From a virus, in the IMG/VR virus record IMGVR_UViG_3300032116_000905, positions 1 through 30,917 of that record: 30,917 bases of DNA. One strand, given 5' to 3'. This document shows positions 12,457 to 18,641 of this stretch, in pieces. The notes beneath the pieces were generated by a model. It was not told the origin of the DNA, made no database searches, and was given only the letters and a program-made list of their open reading frames with translations. The position numbers and the translations under genes are program-made. Position 1 is the first letter of the stretch. The number at the start of each line of letters is the position of its first letter.

Positions 12457-12930
12457 TTAGGCGAATAGTGCTGATGAACTTACACCGATAATGATTACCA
12501 GAATAACAGGGGCAACCTTTACAAGTCGCTCTATGTCCCTAAGAACAAATAGCATTACTAGCCAGACAAGAATAAAGGCTAGAACTACTGCCCCTAAATA
12601 AATTAGAGCGTGTAAGAGCGATACGGAACAGATAATTAGTAGCCCTGTTGCGATTAGCTTTACATCTCCCATACCAATAGTTCCCGATCTTTCGTGCCAA
12701 ATAGTCATACCGATAAGCATAAACAAACTTGCTAATAATCCAATTCCCCAATTTGCCCAAGTGCCGAACAGAACTGCGTTAGTCGTGCTGGTCGCAAGTG
12801 TGATAAAGAGCAGGGGGACTACAAACTTATTTGGAACTCTACTCTGTCTAGCGTTTATCACCAGAACAGGTATAGCCCCTACTAATAAATACGCTAGCGG
12901 TATTGCTGAAATTATTTGTTGAGTGGTCAT
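12457..12930 (-). CDS. prepilin peptidase-like (A24/CpaA-TadV type) membrane protein
   Basis: This 157-residue polytopic membrane protein has about five or six helices. It carries the A24 aspartyl-peptidase signature GMGDVKL (D89) and, earlier, NARQSRVPNKFVVPLL, which matches the family's D-x-R-x-x-x-I/V-P-N element except that the first catalytic Asp is Asn (N26). The N-terminal methylase domain of full PilD is absent, as in CpaA/TadV. Such enzymes trim type IV prepilin and Flp pilin leaders in the membrane. With one catalytic Asp missing it may be inactive or a decoy that interferes with host pilus assembly; this is inference. It has its own promoter (12972-13001) and terminator. Confidence 0.75.
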   Translation of the reverse strand: MTTQQIISAIPLAYLLVGAIPVLVINARQSRVPNKFVVPLLFITLATSTTNAVLFGTWANWGIGLLASLFMLIGMTIWHERSGTIGMGDVKLIATGLLIICSVSLLHALIYLGAVVLAFILVWLVMLFVLRDIERLVKVAPVILVIIIGVSSSALFA

Positions 12931-12971
12931 TTACTTTCCATTTCTCTAAGCTGTGGAGTTTCCACTTATCA

Positions 12972-13001
12972 AGTAAAGCATACTTTATCGGTTTAGGTCA
13001 A
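12972..13001 (-). promoter_or_regulatory. promoter for the prepilin peptidase-like gene
   Basis: On the minus strand: -35 TTGACC (12996-13001), 18-bp spacer, -10 TTTACT (12972-12977). Confidence 0.55.
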
Positions 13002-13034
13002 GGTTAGGTGATCGTGTTTCGGGTAAAGAAATAA

Positions 13035-13131
13035 GCAGTTTATAGACTTGCTTAGGTCTTTGGCAGTAGGAAATGAGAGAAACTACTGCCATTATCGGTT
13101 GCGAGAGTGGGCAAGAAAGAGCAACCGATAA
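13035..13131 (-). terminator. composite 3' hairpin element, copy 3, with an extra stem
   Basis: Three stems follow one another. The first is AGACTTGCTTAGGTCT (13044-13059), where AGAC/GTCT replaces ACAC/GTGT of the other copies. The second is GGCAGTAG/CTACTGCC (13062-13090) with loop GAAATGAGAGAAA. The third is TTATCGGTTGC/GCAACCGATAA (13092-13131) with an 18-base purine-rich loop. They lie after 13139-13477. The compensatory base changes support real RNA stems. Confidence 0.75.
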
Positions 13132-13138
13132 ACCAAAC

Positions 13139-13477
13139 TTACAGGGTTTTTATTTGTTCGTCAAGCTCGTATTTTCTACGCCTAACTAGCCAACCTAGTT
13201 CGGCAGAATACTCTATCGGCAAGTTATTCTCTCTTTTGAGTAGCCCCCAAGTAAGAGCCATAAACAACAGAAAGTCCGGGTCCCACTCCAAGTTGAGAAC
13301 GCTTACGCTATCTCTCTGGAATTGTAAGTAAGTATCGTCAAAGTCCCACTTCTGCGTTTCCTGATCATAACTTTCCACATAAGCAAAGAACACTCTGTCC
13401 GTATCTATCTCGCCAACAGCTCTAAGTTTTTCATCAGGGTTCTCGGTGTTATACAACTCTACAATTTGAGTAATCAT
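13139..13477 (-). CDS. hypothetical protein
   Basis: This 112-residue protein (MITQIVELYNTENPDEKLRAVGEIDTDRVFFAY...) is acidic in the N-terminal half with strand patterns. It then has a helical hydrophobic segment (DFLLFMALTWGLLKRE) and a basic C-terminus (GWLVRRRKYELDEQ). AAAGGAAA precedes the ATG. It is followed by an elaborate hairpin cluster. No family is recognised. Confidence 0.65.
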   Translation of the reverse strand: MITQIVELYNTENPDEKLRAVGEIDTDRVFFAYVESYDQETQKWDFDDTYLQFQRDSVSVLNLEWDPDFLLFMALTWGLLKRENNLPIEYSAELGWLVRRRKYELDEQIKTL

Positions 13478-13495
13478 TTTTTTTCCTTTACTTGT

Positions 13496-13717
13496 TTAGT
13501 TTTCTAGCTCGTTCAGCAACTCTAACATAATCCAACACTTCTCGCACCGATTATGTTTATGTTGCTTAGATTTTTTTATTGGCGGTCTAGTGATCGTTAT
13601 TCCACATAAAGCAACAGCATTAGGCGTATTTACTTCATCGGCTTTTACTAAATGAATTAGTGGCTTATCCTTTTCCGTTTCGGTGTTGTTCCGTTTCGGT
13701 GTTGTTTGTTGATCCAA
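13496..13717 (-). CDS. small zinc-binding-like protein, TTG start
   Basis: This 73-residue protein has an N-terminal polar repeat (TPKRNNTETEKDK, encoded by two copies of AACACCGAAACGG) and a C-terminal part LIHLVKADEVN...ALCGI...RCEKCWIMLELL. H, ALCG and CEKC match a common small phage zinc protein pattern. No ATG is available upstream; TTG at 13717 follows GAAAGAG and fits. Function unknown. Confidence 0.55.
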   Translation of the reverse strand: MDQQTTPKRNNTETEKDKPLIHLVKADEVNTPNAVALCGITITRPPIKKSKQHKHNRCEKCWIMLELLNELEN

Positions 13718-13741
13718 TTTTTTCTCTTTCCGTAAAGTAGA

Positions 13742-13784
13742 AACTCCCCTAATCTAAACTCTCGGTTTAGTTTATTAGGGGAGT
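13742..13784 (-). terminator. terminator of 13797-14099
   Basis: AACTCCCCTAA and the inner CTAAAC pair with GTTTAG and TTAGGGGAGTT around TCTCG, a very strong stem, 13 bases after the stop. Confidence 0.85.
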
Positions 13785-13796
13785 TATCTTTTCTAC

Positions 13797-14099
13797 CTAA
13801 ACTAACTTGATGTATTCGTATTCGGTAGTTCTTAGGCACTCGTCAAATACAGCAGGGTATTTTTCTTTCATCAAGTTTCGGTCAAAGCTAGTGTTCTTTC
13901 CTGCCTGTAAGACATAAGAACCCTTACCAACTACTACTGCTCGCTTAGCCCCATTTAGAGCATTGGCTAAGATTTCTGTTGCTTGTGCTTTTTGCTTTTC
14001 CAACTCGGCAATTTGGTCTTTTAGACTTTTTACTAGATCGTAAGCGTCTTTGACTTTCTTGCTCGTTAGTCTAACTTCTTGCGGTGTCTCGTTTTCCAT
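13797..14099 (-). CDS. hypothetical phage protein, coiled coil plus C-terminal recombinase-associated-like domain
   Basis: This 100-residue protein has a coiled coil at about 12-46 (VKDAYDLVKSLKDQIAELEKQKAQ) followed by GAKRAVVVGKGSYVLQAG and FDRNLMKEKYPAVFDECLRTTEYEYIKLV. That second half resembles the segment found at the end of YqaJ-type exonucleases and companion phage proteins (KGYKV, FD-x-x-x-LK-x-x-YP). No nuclease residues are present. It may be a DNA-metabolism accessory. AAGGAAAC precedes the ATG; the promoter is at 14155-14183. Confidence 0.6.
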   Translation of the reverse strand: MENETPQEVRLTSKKVKDAYDLVKSLKDQIAELEKQKAQATEILANALNGAKRAVVVGKGSYVLQAGKNTSFDRNLMKEKYPAVFDECLRTTEYEYIKLV

Positions 14100-14154
14100 T
14101 TTGTTTCCTTAGTTTTATACCGATTACTCGGCTACCGAAACTTTCGGTATTTAC

Positions 14155-14183
14155 AGATTACGCCTTTTAGTATTTTTGGTCAA
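14155..14183 (-). promoter_or_regulatory. promoter for 13797-14099
   Basis: On the minus strand: -35 TTGACC (14178-14183), 17-bp spacer, -10 TAATCT (14155-14160). GACACGCCA lies upstream near 14209. Confidence 0.7.
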
Positions 14184-14212
14184 GTATTTATGAAACTTTT
14201 TTTCTGGCGTGT

Positions 14213-14458
14213 CTAATAGTTTTCTAGCCAAGTCAAATACTCTTTTGAGTTTTCTACCCTTGCCAAGAGCTTTTTATTTTTGATGATCTCGGCATAATCT
14301 CTAAGACACTCTGCCCTGTTGTAATACTTCACCTTAGCTAATAACTCCCCTGCTAGTGTTCGGTAAGTTATCGTGGCTCGTATCTCTGCCCCGTATTCTG
14401 CCGAATAGGTGATCTCTCTACCCTTTACAACTTTACTTCTGCTTTTCTCTAAGTCCAT
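14213..14458 (-). CDS. hypothetical protein
   Basis: This 81-residue basic protein (MDLEKSRSKVVKGREITYSAEYGAEIRATITYRT...) has a strand-rich N-terminal half and a helical C-terminal half. Its start overlaps the stop of 14458-14634 (TAATG). Its stop falls at the GACACGCC element of the next promoter. No family is recognised. Confidence 0.6.
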   Translation of the reverse strand: MDLEKSRSKVVKGREITYSAEYGAEIRATITYRTLAGELLAKVKYYNRAECLRDYAEIIKNKKLLARVENSKEYLTWLENY

Positions 14459-14634
14459 TAGACAAGTTCCAATTCTCTATGTTCGGTGGCGTTAGTTTCT
14501 GGAACATCTAGCCAATTACAGCTTTTACATACAGCATAGATTTTTGGTGGCACATTGGTAATTGAGTAGCGATAGACATACTTAGTTAGGTCATACATAG
14601 ACACAATTTTTTTACATACAGCACAAGTAGTCAT
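14458..14634 (-). CDS. tiny zinc-ribbon protein
   Basis: This 58-residue protein has CAVCKK (residues 4-9) and CKSCNW (about 38-43) separated by strands, a zinc-ribbon arrangement. It starts 2 bases after the stop of 14637-14984 and overlaps the next start, so it is the middle gene of a three-gene unit. Function unknown. Confidence 0.6.
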   Translation of the reverse strand: MTTCAVCKKIVSMYDLTKYVYRYSITNVPPKIYAVCKSCNWLDVPETNATEHRELELV

Positions 14635-14636
14635 TT

Positions 14637-14984
14637 TTATTCTCCTGTAATCATCTCGGCAATACCGGCAAGCTTTACTAGCCTAGCAAGAACTACGGAA
14701 TAAGCAAGTCTATTTATGTCTGCTGTGTGTTTTCTATCTACTGCTGTAAATAAAGAGTTAGTGTCCGTAAGGTTCATAATCTCTACTGCCAAACTTTCAT
14801 AACGCTTGTTCCAAGTTCGGATCAGGTCAGCAGTAATAAACATCTGGTCAGCATACTTGGTAAAAGAGTTATTTGGATTAGCTTTGGCTAGTGTCTGGCT
14901 AAACTCGTTAGCAAGTTCTAACGCTTGTTCGGCAGTATCAGGGTCAGTTGAGATAAGTGCTAGTTGTAGTTTTTTATTTTCCAT
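14637..14984 (-). CDS. hypothetical helical protein
   Basis: This 115-residue protein (MENKKLQLALISTDPDTAEQALELANEF...) is nearly all helical. The start is placed at 14984 because AGGAAACGG precedes it and the promoter (15015-15043) lies just upstream; a longer frame would have to read through that promoter. It heads an operon with 14458-14634 and 14213-14458. No family is recognised. Confidence 0.65.
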   Translation of the reverse strand: MENKKLQLALISTDPDTAEQALELANEFSQTLAKANPNNSFTKYADQMFITADLIRTWNKRYESLAVEIMNLTDTNSLFTAVDRKHTADINRLAYSVVLARLVKLAGIAEMITGE

Positions 14985-15014
14985 TTCCGTTTCCTGTTCG
15001 GTTTTGATGTTTCC

Positions 15015-15043
15015 AAGATAGCACACTTGGATAAAGAAAGTAA
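15015..15043 (-). promoter_or_regulatory. promoter for the 14984-14213 operon
   Basis: On the minus strand: -35 TTACTT (15038-15043), 17-bp spacer, -10 TATCTT (15015-15020). It abuts the conserved hairpin at 15053-15068. Confidence 0.6.
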
Positions 15044-15094
15044 GCAGTTTATACACTTGCTTAGGTGTTTTGCTATTAGGCAGGTTCGCCTTAT
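15044..15094 (-). terminator. composite 3' hairpin element, copy 4
   Basis: ACACTTGCTTAGGTGT (15053-15068) adjoins a stem GCTA..AGGC/GCCT..TAGC around AGGTT (about 15071-15092), between the stop of 15095-15610 and the next promoter. Confidence 0.65.
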
Positions 15095-15610
15095 TTAGCA
15101 AATTTCAAATCCACCAGAGTTTTCCAGAAACTCGGCAAACTCTTTTAGATCATCAAGGTCTAGGGAATACCAAGTAGCGAAGTTGTCCTTTGTTCCCTCG
15201 GCATTACAGCTATTACACCAGCCCTTTATTCTGCCTAGAATAATTGCTTGCTCTTGTGGCAGTTCTCGGTCAGGCATACCATTTTCCACGCCAACCCTGT
15301 CTGTTCTAATTCCAGAACCTTTACAGATTTCGCAGGTTTCTCTTGGCAGTTCTGATAGAGCTTTGTTTCTCTGAACAATAAACTCGTTAGCCCTGCCATT
15401 TTCCAGATCGGTTTTTATGCGATTAGCAAGTTCTAAACTGCCTTTATCGTCTAGTCCATCGCCATCGTTGTAATGTCCAGATACTTCACCAACTAGGTCG
15501 TTATACATCTGCTCGCAGTAGTCCCAGAGTGGCCGCCAGCCCCAGACATTACGCCTGAAATAAGTGCCAACTTCGTTTTTAGGGTTCTTGCCATAAACAT
15601 CCATACCCAT
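15095..15610 (-). CDS. hypothetical phage protein, MGMDVYGKNP family, with zinc-finger-like loop
   Basis: This 171-residue protein begins MGMDVYGKNPKNEVGTYFRR and continues NVWGWRPLWDYC, a start shared by an uncharacterised family widespread in phages. An internal metal site of the DnaJ-like type is formed by CEICKGSG (about 102-109) and CNSCNAEGT. AAAGGAAAA precedes the ATG at 15610. The promoter is at 15656-15683. The molecular role is not established. Confidence 0.75.
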   Translation of the reverse strand: MGMDVYGKNPKNEVGTYFRRNVWGWRPLWDYCEQMYNDLVGEVSGHYNDGDGLDDKGSLELANRIKTDLENGRANEFIVQRNKALSELPRETCEICKGSGIRTDRVGVENGMPDRELPQEQAIILGRIKGWCNSCNAEGTKDNFATWYSLDLDDLKEFAEFLENSGGFEIC

Positions 15611-15655
15611 TTTTAGTTTTCCTTTCACTAGGGTTTTTTGTTATTGCCAAGTCAG

Positions 15656-15683
15656 TTTATAGCAACTCACCGACATTTCGCAA
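15656..15683 (-). promoter_or_regulatory. promoter for 15095-15610
   Basis: On the minus strand: -35 TTGCGA (15678-15683), 16-bp spacer, -10 TATAAA (15656-15661). Confidence 0.5.
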
Positions 15684-15718
15684 CTTTTTTATTGGCAAGT
15701 CGCAAATAAAGCTGATAA

Positions 15719-15746
15719 GCAGTTTAGACACTTGCTTAGGTGTTTT
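15719..15746 (-). terminator. conserved 3' hairpin, copy 5
   Basis: ACACTTGCTTAGGTGT at 15728-15743, 22 bases after the ssb stop. Confidence 0.65.
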
Positions 15747-15764
15747 CCGTTTTTCAGGAGTGGC

Positions 15765-16199
15765 TTAGTCCAATACCTCTGATGTGAGATCCATTTTTTC
15801 ATCATCAGGGTTGCCCTCGTTATCCTCGTTGTAAGAAACTCTAACAAAGGTGCTAGTTCCCCAAACTAAATCGTGTCCGATAGATGAAGCTTCTACTTCC
15901 ACCGAAGTCCCAGCCCGCTCGCCATTGTCCCAATCTCTAACTCTTAGAACCCCCGACACAACAACTCTGTCCCCTTTGGCGATAGATGTATTGGCGTTTA
16001 TAGCAAGTTGTCCAAAGGCAGTAATGGTGAACCAATTAGTATCTTTTGTAATCCAGCGAGCAGAGTGTCTGTCCCAAATCTTAGTGTGGCTTGCTAAACG
16101 GAAACTAGTGATCGCTAAATCTTCCCTAGTTATTATGTGCCTAGGTGTTGTAGCAACTAGTCCCTGAATAGTTATTGTTGAGTTTTCATTAGCAGACAT
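15765..16199 (-). CDS. ssb: single-stranded DNA-binding protein
   Basis: This 144-residue protein coats single-stranded DNA during replication and recombination. The OB fold is clear: ITIQGLVATTPRH (strand 1), LAITSFRLAS, TNWFTITAFGQLAINANTSIAKGDRVVVSGVLRVRDW, then SVEVEASSIGHDLVWG. It is close to the actinobacterial Ssb pattern. The C-terminus is acidic (DEKMDLTSEVLD) but lacks the canonical DDDIPF tip that docks host partners. AAAGGAATAAA precedes the ATG at 16199. It is the clearest replication gene of the window. Confidence 0.9.
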   Translation of the reverse strand: MSANENSTITIQGLVATTPRHIITREDLAITSFRLASHTKIWDRHSARWITKDTNWFTITAFGQLAINANTSIAKGDRVVVSGVLRVRDWDNGERAGTSVEVEASSIGHDLVWGTSTFVRVSYNEDNEGNPDDEKMDLTSEVLD

Positions 16200-16229
16200 T
16201 TTATTCCTTTTCTTTTTGTTGTTAGGTGA

Positions 16230-16253
16230 GCAGTTTATCAACTTACTCAGGTT
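16230..16253 (-). terminator. degenerate copy of the conserved hairpin
   Basis: GAGCAGTTTATCAACTTACTCAGG resembles the other copies (GCAGTTTA then ACTTGCTYAGG) in order and spacing, but its stem is broken. Confidence 0.35.
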
Positions 16254-16333
16254 TAGCAAGTTCTTTTTGTAGCAACTAAACTTACAAAAAAGCTGGATAG
16301 TATTGCGATCAACTCCAATACGGATACCTCCAT
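16253..16333 (-). CDS. possible 26-residue membrane peptide
   Basis: MEVSVLELIAILSSFFVSLV followed by ATKRTC: one hydrophobic helix and a basic end. AAGGTG lies 7 bases before the ATG. Just upstream of ssb. Small enough to arise by chance, hence low confidence. Confidence 0.35.
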   Translation of the reverse strand: MEVSVLELIAILSSFFVSLVATKRTC

Positions 16334-16530
16334 TTTTACACCTTAGTATCATCGGTGCTTAGTTTTTTCTTGCTAAGGAACAAGGGCAGTTTAGCGACAT
16401 ACTCCGGTCGGATTTCACTAAGTTTTCAGGGTAGCGATCCCCCGAACCCACCATACTAGTCGGTTCTATGAACGGACATCTTGGTTCTCCACCGATTTCT
16501 CGGTTTCGGGTTCTGCTTAGTGAAAGTCTA
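16334..16530. ncRNA. gene-free segment with multi-stem fold, candidate RNA
   Basis: A perfect 10-bp outer stem TTTCACTAAG/CTTAGTGAAA (16413-16422 with 16516-16525) encloses four inner elements. These are GGG/CCC (16429-16441), GAACCC/GGGTTC (16444-16449 with 16508-16513), GTTC/GAAC (16463-16473) and ACCGA/TCGGT (16491-16504). A minus-strand frame of up to 77 codons crosses it, but that frame has no ribosome site and overlaps the end of 16531-16950. No known RNA class or tRNA fits. Strand is undetermined. Confidence 0.35.
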
Positions 16531-16950
16531 TTACTCGTCAGAATACTCCTGCTCTGGCGATAAATCAAATCTAAATGTAGCTCGGTATTCATCGTGGCTA
16601 GATCGTGTAATTACCATTTCCTTTTCAGGCGTAATACTTATCCGTAGCGTGTAATCGCCATTTATGGATAAAGCGTCTAGCAAGTCTTTTGCCTTTGTAT
16701 CTGTCCAACCATTACTGCCTGTCCAACCCACACTCTCACCATAAACTCGGATCAGGGTTTCCTCTGTCCAACCTTTATGAAGTAAGTATGGCTCTAAGAA
16801 CTCGTCTTGGAAGTATTGCTTATCATCATCAAAGCAACCAAAACACTCACTACTAAACTCACTCTCGCCTGTTTCCTCGTTCTCTACTTCACAAGAACAA
16901 AGATTAGTGATCTCTAATTCGGTTGCCTGTGGCTCTGTGTTGTTATCCAT
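16531..16950 (-). CDS. hypothetical acidic protein with Cys cluster
   Basis: This 139-residue, strongly acidic protein has CSCEVENEE and SSECFGCFDDD near the N-terminus (four Cys, possible metal site), a Trp-rich middle (GWTEETLIRVYGESVGWTGSNGWTD) and a C-terminal strand region (YTLRISITPEKEMVITRSS). AAAGGAAAA precedes the ATG. No family is recognised; acidic small phage proteins are often DNA mimics, but nothing here proves it. Confidence 0.65.
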   Translation of the reverse strand: MDNNTEPQATELEITNLCSCEVENEETGESEFSSECFGCFDDDKQYFQDEFLEPYLLHKGWTEETLIRVYGESVGWTGSNGWTDTKAKDLLDALSINGDYTLRISITPEKEMVITRSSHDEYRATFRFDLSPEQEYSDE

Positions 16951-16981
16951 TTTATTTTCCTTTCGTTTGGATAGTAAAAGT

Positions 16982-17266
16982 TTATAGATTTACCAAAGTT
17001 TCGTCAAGCTCTTTCGGTGGATAATCTGGAACTCCACCTGCCATACAAATACCAACTTTGATAACAAGCTCGGCTGTGTTCATTCCCATAGCCTTAGCAA
17101 TTTCCTCTAACAATTCACTACTAGGCTGTTTCTTGCCCTGCTCTACTTCCCATAGGTAGTTGTGAGAGATTACGGCTTTGGTATTGTTGATCATCTGCCT
17201 AAGAGTGTATCTTGTTTCTTTCCGGTATTCAGAGATCACCCAAGATAACGCTGTTCTAAATAACAC
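16982..17266 (-). CDS. ClgR-like XRE transcriptional regulator
   Basis: This 94-residue protein matches actinobacterial ClgR/PspA-type regulators: LFRTALSWVISEYRKETRYTLRQM (helix 1 region), then NYLWEVEQGKKQPSSELLEEIAKAMGM, close to the family's GYLSEVERG-K-x-SSELL signature. ClgR activates Clp protease and stress genes in actinobacteria, so a phage copy could redirect host proteolysis or control its own operon. The GTG at 17266, after AAAGGA, aligns with the short N-terminus of ClgR; an ATG 7 codons upstream is the alternative. Confidence in the HTH is high, in the ClgR identity moderate. Confidence 0.75.
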   Translation of the reverse strand: MLFRTALSWVISEYRKETRYTLRQMINNTKAVISHNYLWEVEQGKKQPSSELLEEIAKAMGMNTAELVIKVGICMAGGVPDYPPKELDETLVNL

Positions 17267-17311
17267 TAGACACTTTCCTTTCGTCATTTACTAACTTCTT
17301 TTCTGGTGAGA

Positions 17312-17437
17312 GCTAGGCGATTAGAAACAGGGGGAAAAATAATCGCCTAGCCCTCGGTTGTGGATAGCAGAAAGGAAGTTGTGAAACATCTATCCACATT
17401 ATCGGTAAGCACAACAAGCAGGAAAAAAGCTTACCGA
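17312..17437. other. three tandem long-stem hairpins
   Basis: GCTAGGCGATTA/TAATCGCCTAGC (17312-17351, 12 bp), TGTGGATAG/CTATCCACA (17359-17398, 9 bp) and TCGGTAAGC/GCTTACCGA (17402-17437, 9 bp) fill the gap between 17447-18250 and 16982-17266. Plus-strand loops are purine rich (for example GAAACAGGGGGAAAAA). They may be terminators or RNA-processing signals. Confidence 0.8.
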
Positions 17438-17446
17438 AGTTTATTT

Positions 17447-18250
17447 CTATAACACAGGATAAACCTTATTTCCTGTTTCGTCAAATACTTCTATGAAAGT
17501 ATTATCTGATACTTCTAGGTTCTCTGTAATGCTCTCATAAGCTTTCGCAGGATCACTAGCCATAACCGAGTAATCGGTTCTGATTACAACCTTGTAAGGC
17601 TGAACAGGTTTAGGGCAGTCAGAATACCAACTTTCCTCGTCATCATCATTGGCACAAATACAACTATCCTCACTACCATTAGCAACATAGTCAGCGTGGC
17701 AACTCGGTATTTCCCAAGATCTAGTTTCATTGAGTTCCCCCTCTACGCCAAGAAACTCTGCCCCCCAACCTTGTTCCTCCTCGCAATAAAACTGAAACTC
17801 TAAGTTCGGGTGTTGCTCTACCATAGCCTCCATAGCAGGATAGGGAATACTCCAAGCTGTATCGTAGCGATAGATTATCGTGTCGGTTTCGCCTAACTTG
17901 TCTAAGATAGTTTCTAAGCTTGATCCTGATGTGTCCCACTTCACTCCCCAATTATCTATGTTCCACTGATACCAACAACCTTCGGGAAAGTCCTCTCTAC
18001 CCCAATACTCGTTAGTATCTAGTAGTTCTTGCTTAGGCGATACAAAGTTCCAGAAAGACAGATCACAAGGTTCGCTTATGTTCTTTTCGTTTTTCCTGTC
18101 CTCGTTCTTTACATTGTTTCCGTCAGCGTTCTTTATCCAAGTATCAGATAAATAATTTGTTTCGTGTTGCTGTTTAGCTTTGTTAGCAAACTCCAACAAA
18201 TCGGTTTTAGAGCCAGAAATCTCTACTTTGTTATAGACCCAATTTGGCAT
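17447..18250 (-). CDS. Api92-like / DUF1281-type protein
   Basis: This 267-residue protein begins MPNWVYNKVEISGSKTDLLEF and contains WNFVSPKQEL, WYQWNIDNWGVKWDT, YRYDTAWSIPYPAMEAM and FQFYCEEEQGWGAEFLG. This is the pattern of the YubB/Api92-like ferredoxin-fold proteins common on phages and plasmids (N-W-x-Y-N, WG-x-KW, TAW-x-P-P). A Cys-rich acidic insert (SCICANDDDEES) lies at about 200-212. The function of the family is unknown; it often sits with early genes. It is co-translated with 18250-18579 by a one-base overlap. Confidence 0.8.
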   Translation of the reverse strand: MPNWVYNKVEISGSKTDLLEFANKAKQQHETNYLSDTWIKNADGNNVKNEDRKNEKNISEPCDLSFWNFVSPKQELLDTNEYWGREDFPEGCWYQWNIDNWGVKWDTSGSSLETILDKLGETDTIIYRYDTAWSIPYPAMEAMVEQHPNLEFQFYCEEEQGWGAEFLGVEGELNETRSWEIPSCHADYVANGSEDSCICANDDDEESWYSDCPKPVQPYKVVIRTDYSVMASDPAKAYESITENLEVSDNTFIEVFDETGNKVYPVL

Positions 18251-18579
18251 TACTTCTTACCCCTCTTTTTTCTGAAAGCAGGGTGTCTAAGTTGAGAAGC
18301 CATTAGCTCTATTGCTGATGTGTGTTCCATTTCAGTTGTAATTACTAGATCAGTAATTTCCTGAATACCTAACTTCTCTGCTAATGCTTTGTAAGGCTCA
18401 AATGCTCGGTGAAAGAACGGATTAGGCATTTCCAGATTTACAGCAGTAGTAGCCATAGCACAGAAGATTTGGATAGCAAGTCCAGCAATTTCCTCTGTCG
18501 TTTCCAGCTCGGCAATTACTTCCATTAGGTCTTGCCCCTTTTCGTGATCGTGGTTCGGGTCTTGGCAGTTTTCACTCAT
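18250..18579 (-). CDS. hypothetical helical protein
   Basis: This 109-residue protein has an N-terminal His/Cys-rich segment (CQDPNHDHEKG), an all-helical middle (MEVIAELETTEEIAGLAIQIFCAMATTA) and a basic tail (FRKKRGKK). AAAGGAAAA precedes the ATG; a TTGACT box lies at 18633-18638, though the -10 is not clear. Function unknown. Confidence 0.6.
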   Translation of the reverse strand: MSENCQDPNHDHEKGQDLMEVIAELETTEEIAGLAIQIFCAMATTAVNLEMPNPFFHRAFEPYKALAEKLGIQEITDLVITTEMEHTSAIELMASQLRHPAFRKKRGKK

Positions 18580-18641
18580 TTAGTTTTCCTTTCGTAATGG
18601 TGATACTTCTATGGTATAGATTTTCCTGAACAAGTCAAGTT

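Noticed and set aside
12539-12760. Second minus-strand frame of 73 codons inside the prepilin-peptidase-like gene
   Set aside because: It is fully contained in another frame of a gene with recognised motifs and has no independent start signal.
16359-16592. Minus-strand frame of 77 codons
   Set aside because: It overlaps the end of 16531-16950 in another frame, has no ribosome site at any usable start, and its DNA is better described by nested stems. Not fully excluded.
17727-17951. Arg/Ser-rich minus-strand frame inside the Api92-like gene
   Set aside because: It is an out-of-frame shadow of 17447-18250, which shows the family pattern along its whole length.
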